Assembly: GCA_026770585.1 (NCBI GenBank)
Contig: MU646382.1
Location: 321,571-333,200 of the forward strand
Length of the DNA: 11,630 nucleotides
Source of the DNA: Baffinella frigidus
Lineage: Eukaryota; Cryptophyceae; Cryptomonadales; Baffinellaceae
Direction: 5' to 3'
In this document: one piece after another, positions 11,058-11,630 of the stretch
Layout: each line of letters opens with the position of its first letter
How positions within the stretch are numbered: the stretch's first letter is position 1
Notes under the pieces: model-generated
What the model was told of the DNA's origin: nothing
What the model saw: the letters and a program-made list of their open reading frames with translations, nothing else
Database searches by the model: none
Position numbers and translations under genes: made by a program

Positions 11058-11630
11058 CGCGCCGTTGTACACAGCCCAACCCCTCCCCCTGACTCTTCAC
11101 CCCCCTCCCTTCCAAGGACCTTCGGAATGACCTTCGGAAGGTCCGCTCCCTCTGACTCTTCACCCCTCCACCTTCAAAACTTCTGTTGCAAGGATTGGAC
11201 TGGTCTTGAATCCATCCTCTGGTAAAACATAAGTTGTCAGGGGTTTTACAGGGTCTACATGTATTTTAATGTAAAAGTTTATAATTAACCTGGTACGCTT
11301 TCGAAGATTCGCTGCTTACTAAGATTTTATATGTTCTTAGATCCCTCTGGAGCCTGGAGCCTGTTTAGTACCAGGTCCGCAAGGAAAGGAAGACAGCCCT
11401 GGAGGGCGGCAGGGCGGCGGGGCATCGGGAGGAGCTGTCCCAACTGGTTGTCATGACCCCTCTCCATCTTGTCGTGGCCAGTGGGCTCATCGGTACCACC
11501 GTTCAGGGCTGCTTGGCATCTTTTCTCCCCTTCCTCAAACCCCCCTCGCTACAGCAACGAGGGAGGCGGGGCAGGGCGGCAAGTCGCGTGGAAGAGCTGT
11601 TCCAATGGCTGTGTGCGCTTGTTATGAACC
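11058..11630. other. Region upstream of the PDZ exon; no clear gene
   Basis: No convincing ORF or exon is seen. The stretch from 11091 to 11175 holds two copies of a GACTCTTCACCCC motif. In minus-strand frame it is open as a basic, Arg/Ser-rich peptide, so an additional upstream exon is possible. The segment at 11412-11460 is a diverged direct repeat of 11572-11625 (GCAGGGCGGC followed by a shared GAGCTGT). An AT-rich stretch with TTATAAAC (minus strand) near 11278-11286 might be a promoter element, which is speculative. ACCTGGTAC at about 11289 and GTACCAGGT at about 11368 are inverted 9-mers that could bound a small foldback element. Confidence 0.3.

Noticed and set aside
10738-11163. Minus-strand ORF overlapping the PDZ exon in another frame
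   Set aside because: It lacks the PDZ motifs and is Arg/Gly-rich as expected of an off-frame reading; only its upstream part (11088-11163) might be an extra 5' exon, which cannot be decided here.

Overview
The window looks like nuclear DNA of a GC-rich unicellular eukaryote, probably an alga. The evidence is spliced coding sequence (short GC-rich exons with GT/GC donors and CAG/TAG acceptors), plant/alga-type telomere-like TTTAGGG heptamers, and many foldback (MITE-like) elements inside introns. No bacterial gene organisation, operon, tRNA, rRNA or CRISPR array is visible. The lineage cannot be fixed from this sequence; a green alga or a dinoflagellate would both fit TTTAGGG-type repeats.

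Almost everything readable belongs to one gene on the minus strand. It starts (or has its first visible exon) near 11057 and runs off the left end. The first exon, 10657-11057, carries a PDZ-like domain. About 30 short exons follow, nearly all of them charged, heptad-like coiled coil rich in E, R, A, L and Q. Together they give about 3.28 kb of coding sequence (about 1,090 residues) and the gene has no stop inside the window. Most junctions are phase 0, so exons can be gained, lost or duplicated without breaking the frame. The exon chain was assembled by eye from open frame, splice consensus and similarity between exons; it is not confirmed by transcripts.

Layout, right to left (sense direction): 11058-11630 upstream or 5' region with diverged direct repeats; 10217-11057 PDZ exon and first two coiled-coil exons; 9631-10216 an intron holding two adjoining foldback elements; 8020-9630 tandemly related exons with telomere-like and 24-bp minisatellite introns and a 28-bp perfect palindrome; 7190-7786 one 199-codon coiled-coil exon; 6193-6873 more coiled-coil exons; 4168-5930 a run of duplicated exons separated by introns that are largely foldback elements; 2997-3908 small, decaying exon copies between telomere-like arrays; 820-2560 a scrambled area where the same exon/intron pieces occur on both strands; 1-820 further small exons and telomere-like arrays.

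The most interesting system is how introns are built. At least ten foldback elements of about 105-200 bp in seven families lie inside introns, often with terminal inverted repeats at or within a few bases of the splice sites. This is the signature of introner-type, transposon-derived introns. The remaining introns are filled with degenerate telomeric heptamers or other simple repeats that appear to supply polypyrimidine and branch-point-like sequence.
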